DNA from: an uncultured Syntrophobacterales bacterium
GTDB taxonomy: Bacteria > Desulfobacterota > Syntrophia > Syntrophales > UBA5619
Direction of reading: 5' to 3'
NCBI GenBank assembly: GCA_903928915.1
Contig: CAIYSL010000121.1
Coordinates: 1-52,190 of the forward strand
Length of the DNA: 52,190 nt
A program made the translations under genes and the position numbers. How positions within the stretch are numbered: the first letter of the stretch is position 1; each line of letters starts with the position of its first letter. The notes under the pieces were generated by a model. It worked only from the letters and a program-made list of their open reading frames with translations. It had not been told where the DNA came from and searched no databases. Below, one piece after another: positions 49,959 through 52,190 of the stretch.

Positions 49959-50780
49959 TTGAAAAATATCGTTGGAGTCAAGTTTAAGGCAGAGGGGAAG
50001 ACCTACAGCTTCCACGCTGCCGACCTCCCGCTGAAGCTCGACGACCTGGTGGTCGTCAACACGGAAAACGGGCTGGCCATCGGCACGGTGGCAAAGGAGG
50101 TCCAGGCCGTTCCGGACGAACAGGCAACCGCCAACTTGAAGAACGTCGTTCGCCTTGCCTCGGATGACGACCTGCGCACCTGCGAGAACAACAAGAAACT
50201 GGAGCGCGAGGCCTTGCAGTTCTGCACCCGGAAGATCGCCGAGCGGAAGCTCCCGATGAAGATGATCGACGTGGAATGCCACTTCGACCGGTCCAAGGTG
50301 GTGTTCTCCTTCACGGCGGAGACCCGGGTGGACTTCCGGGACCTGGTCAAGGACCTGGTCCAGAAATTCCGGACCCGCATCGAGCTTCGCCAGATCGGTG
50401 CCCGGCAGGAAGCCCGCATCATCAAGGGGCTGGGGATCTGCGGACGCGAGGTCTGCTGCGCAACACTCCTGCACAGCCTGGACAGGGTATCGGTCAAAAT
50501 GGCCAAAGAGCAGAACATGTCCCTCAACCCGGAAAAGATCTCCGGCCTCTGCGGCAGGCTGATGTGCTGTCTGGCCTACGAATACGACGGATACGCCGCC
50601 ATGAAGAAGGATATGCCGAAGTGCGGGAAGGTCGTCCAGACCCCCGAGGGGCGCGGCAAGGTGATCCGCCAGAGCGCCCTCCAGGGGGAGGTCGTCGTCG
50701 CCCTGGAAAGCGGGAAAGAGGCAACATTCAAGACAAAAGACATCCAGCGGCCTCCTGACGGCGGCCGTTCGACGCAATGA
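49959..50780 (+). CDS. PSP1/RicT-family protein
   Basis: 273 residues. The PSP1 domain is recognised by VVVNTENGLAIGTV, ECHFDRSKVVFSFTAETRVDF, and two Cys pairs in GREVCCATLL and CGRLMCCLAYE. In Bacillus the homolog (YaaT/RicT) joins a complex with Fe-S clusters that affects RNA processing. TTG at 49959 is taken as start with GGGGTGA eight bases upstream; no better in-frame codon is present. Confidence 0.88.
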   Translation: MKNIVGVKFKAEGKTYSFHAADLPLKLDDLVVVNTENGLAIGTVAKEVQAVPDEQATANLKNVVRLASDDDLRTCENNKKLEREALQFCTRKIAERKLPMKMIDVECHFDRSKVVFSFTAETRVDFRDLVKDLVQKFRTRIELRQIGARQEARIIKGLGICGREVCCATLLHSLDRVSVKMAKEQNMSLNPEKISGLCGRLMCCLAYEYDGYAAMKKDMPKCGKVVQTPEGRGKVIRQSALQGEVVVALESGKEATFKTKDIQRPPDGGRSTQ

Positions 50781-50855
50781 CGGGCGCCGGGGCCGGATTG
50801 TAACTATCCGGCGACCCGCCGAAGACCGGCTCGGAATCGCAGGGAAAGGTGAATT

Positions 50856-52190
50856 ATGGAAAATGCGTTCTATATCACGACACCGATCTACTACGTGAAC
50901 GCCTCGCCCCACCTCGGACACGCCTACACCACGATCGTCGCGGACGTCCTGGCGCGCTACCACCGCCTCCGCGGCTGGCCCACCTTCTTCGCGACCGGGA
51001 CGGACGAGCATGGCGACAAGATCGCCGAGGCGGCTGCGAAAGCGGGCGTCACGCCGCAGGAGTACGCAGACCGGATCAGTGCCCAGTTCAGAAACCTCTG
51101 GCCCGAGCTGGCCGTGACCAACGACTACTTCATCCGGACGACCGACGCGAACCACGTGGAGACGGTCCGGCGGATCCTCCAGAAGGTCCACGACTCCGGA
51201 GACATCTACTTCGGCCAGTACGAGGGATTCTACTGCGTCGGCTGCGAACGGTTCTACATGGAGAAGGAACTGCTCGACGGGAAATGCCCCCAGCACGAGA
51301 CAGCCCCCGAACACCGCAAGGAGAGCAACTACTTCTTCCGGATGGGCAAATACCAGGATTGGCTGATCAAGCACATCGAAGACCACCCCGATTTCATCCG
51401 GCCGGAACGGTACCGGAACGAGGCCCTCGCCTTCCTGCGCGACCCCCTGGAGGACCTCTGCATCTCCCGCCCGAAGACCCGGCTCACCTGGGGGATCACC
51501 CTCCCCTTCGACGAAAACTACGTCACCTACGTCTGGTTCGACGCCCTGATCAACTACGTCACCGCGGTCGGGTATCCGGAGGGTGCGAACTTCCGGAGGT
51601 TCTGGCCGGTGGCCGAACATCTGATCGCCAAGGACATCCTGAAACCCCACGGGATCTACTGGCCGACTATGCTCAAGGCAGCGGGGATCGAGCCGTATCA
51701 GCATCTCAACGTCCACGGCTACTGGAACGTGGACAAGAGCAAGATGTCCAAGAGCCTGGGAAACGTGGTCAAGCCCCTCGACCTCAAGGACAAGTACGGC
51801 CTCGACCCCTTCCGGTACTTCCTGCTCAGGGACATGGTGTTCGGGCTCGACTCCAGCTTCAGCGAGGAGGCCTTTGTCCAGCGGATCAACTCGGACCTGG
51901 CCAACGACCTGGGCAATCTCGTCAGCCGGACGATCACGATGGCGGTCAAGTACGGCGAGGGCCGCGTACCCGCGCCCGGCGCCGCCTCAGGCGCGGAGAC
52001 TCTCCTACGGGAGACGGCCGCCCGGACCGTGGCCGAGGTGGAGGCCTGCTTTGCGGAGCTCAGCCTCCACAAGGCGCTGATCGCCGTCTGGGAGTTCATC
52101 AACGTCACGAACAAGTACATCGTCGAGCAGGAACCCTGGGTGCTGGCCAAGGACCCGGCAAACCGGGGACGGCTCGAAACGGTGCTCTAC
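50856..52190 (+). CDS. metG: Methionyl-tRNA synthetase, 5' part
   Basis: The frame is open to the last base; 445 residues are present and the anticodon-binding end is missing. HIGH-type motif PHLGH (18-22), zinc knuckle CVGCERF...CPQHE near residue 130, and KMSKS in DKSKMSKSLGN near residue 300. The single C-x2-C knuckle marks the shorter, Aquifex/Thermus-like MetRS type. AGGGAAAGGTG precedes the ATG. Confidence 0.95.
   Translation, partial: MENAFYITTPIYYVNASPHLGHAYTTIVADVLARYHRLRGWPTFFATGTDEHGDKIAEAAAKAGVTPQEYADRISAQFRNLWPELAVTNDYFIRTTDANHVETVRRILQKVHDSGDIYFGQYEGFYCVGCERFYMEKELLDGKCPQHETAPEHRKESNYFFRMGKYQDWLIKHIEDHPDFIRPERYRNEALAFLRDPLEDLCISRPKTRLTWGITLPFDENYVTYVWFDALINYVTAVGYPEGANFRRFWPVAEHLIAKDILKPHGIYWPTMLKAAGIEPYQHLNVHGYWNVDKSKMSKSLGNVVKPLDLKDKYGLDPFRYFLLRDMVFGLDSSFSEEAFVQRINSDLANDLGNLVSRTITMAVKYGEGRVPAPGAASGAETLLRETAARTVAEVEACFAELSLHKALIAVWEFINVTNKYIVEQEPWVLAKDPANRGRLETVLY

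Noticed and set aside
49902-51716. 604-codon open frame on the minus strand
   Set aside because: Antisense shadow of the PSP1 and metG genes; arginine-, proline- and valine-rich translation with no domain.

Overview
The window reads as chromosomal DNA of a GC-rich, strictly anaerobic, respiratory bacterium of the Desulfobacterota (the former Deltaproteobacteria; Geobacter- or Syntrophus-like). The grounds are multiheme c-type cytochromes of the ImcH, CbcL and CbcBA types, a molybdopterin sulfur-type reductase, a tungsten-type aldehyde ferredoxin oxidoreductase, sigma-54 two-component regulators, a HesB-like selenoprotein with an in-frame TGA, and the housekeeping order tmk-holB-PSP1-metG. Genus-level placement is inference. 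No rRNA, tRNA, IS element, prophage or CRISPR array is visible.

Layout. 1-1074: 3' part of a serine-hydrolase gene. 1101-9742 (minus): histidine kinase and NtrC-type regulator, then a rhodanese followed by a polysulfide/thiosulfate-reductase-like set (Mo catalytic subunit, 4Fe-4S subunit, TorD-like chaperone, small lipoprotein, NrfD membrane subunit). A clear -24/-12 promoter lies before the rhodanese. 9857-15497 (minus): AOR, SCP2-like protein, Fe-alcohol dehydrogenase, second SCP2-like protein, FmdE-like protein and MoeA-like protein. 15798-20599: truA, an NlpC/P60 hydrolase, pyruvoyl arginine decarboxylase, an alpha/beta hydrolase and two lysine/alanine-rich histone-H1-like proteins, one carrying a desulforedoxin-like Cys module.

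20757-34474 is the most striking part. It holds homologs of three quinol-oxidising inner-membrane gateways known from Geobacter extracellular electron transfer: ImcH (7 haem sites, 3 TM), CbcL (9 c-haems plus cytochrome b) and CbcA/CbcB (7 c-haems plus diheme b). A dodecahaem periplasmic cytochrome follows. The genes surround a histidine kinase with a c-haem-type periplasmic sensor, a sigma-54 regulator, and a small sigma-54-type operon of two related one-TM proteins flanking a degenerate receiver. In Geobacter each gateway serves a different redox-potential window; here they appear gathered under common redox-sensing control.

34552-38830: HesB/IscA-like selenoprotein, TPR protein, receiver protein and two PilT ATPases. 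39162-46906: thioredoxin-like protein, then xseA-xseB-ispA-dxs-tlyA and an IspH-UbiA fusion, which is mostly isoprenoid/quinone precursor supply. 46922-52190: lipoprotein, Nfu, ferredoxin, tmk, holB, PSP1/RicT and metG (cut by the window end). All calls rest on reading motifs by eye; no database search was possible.
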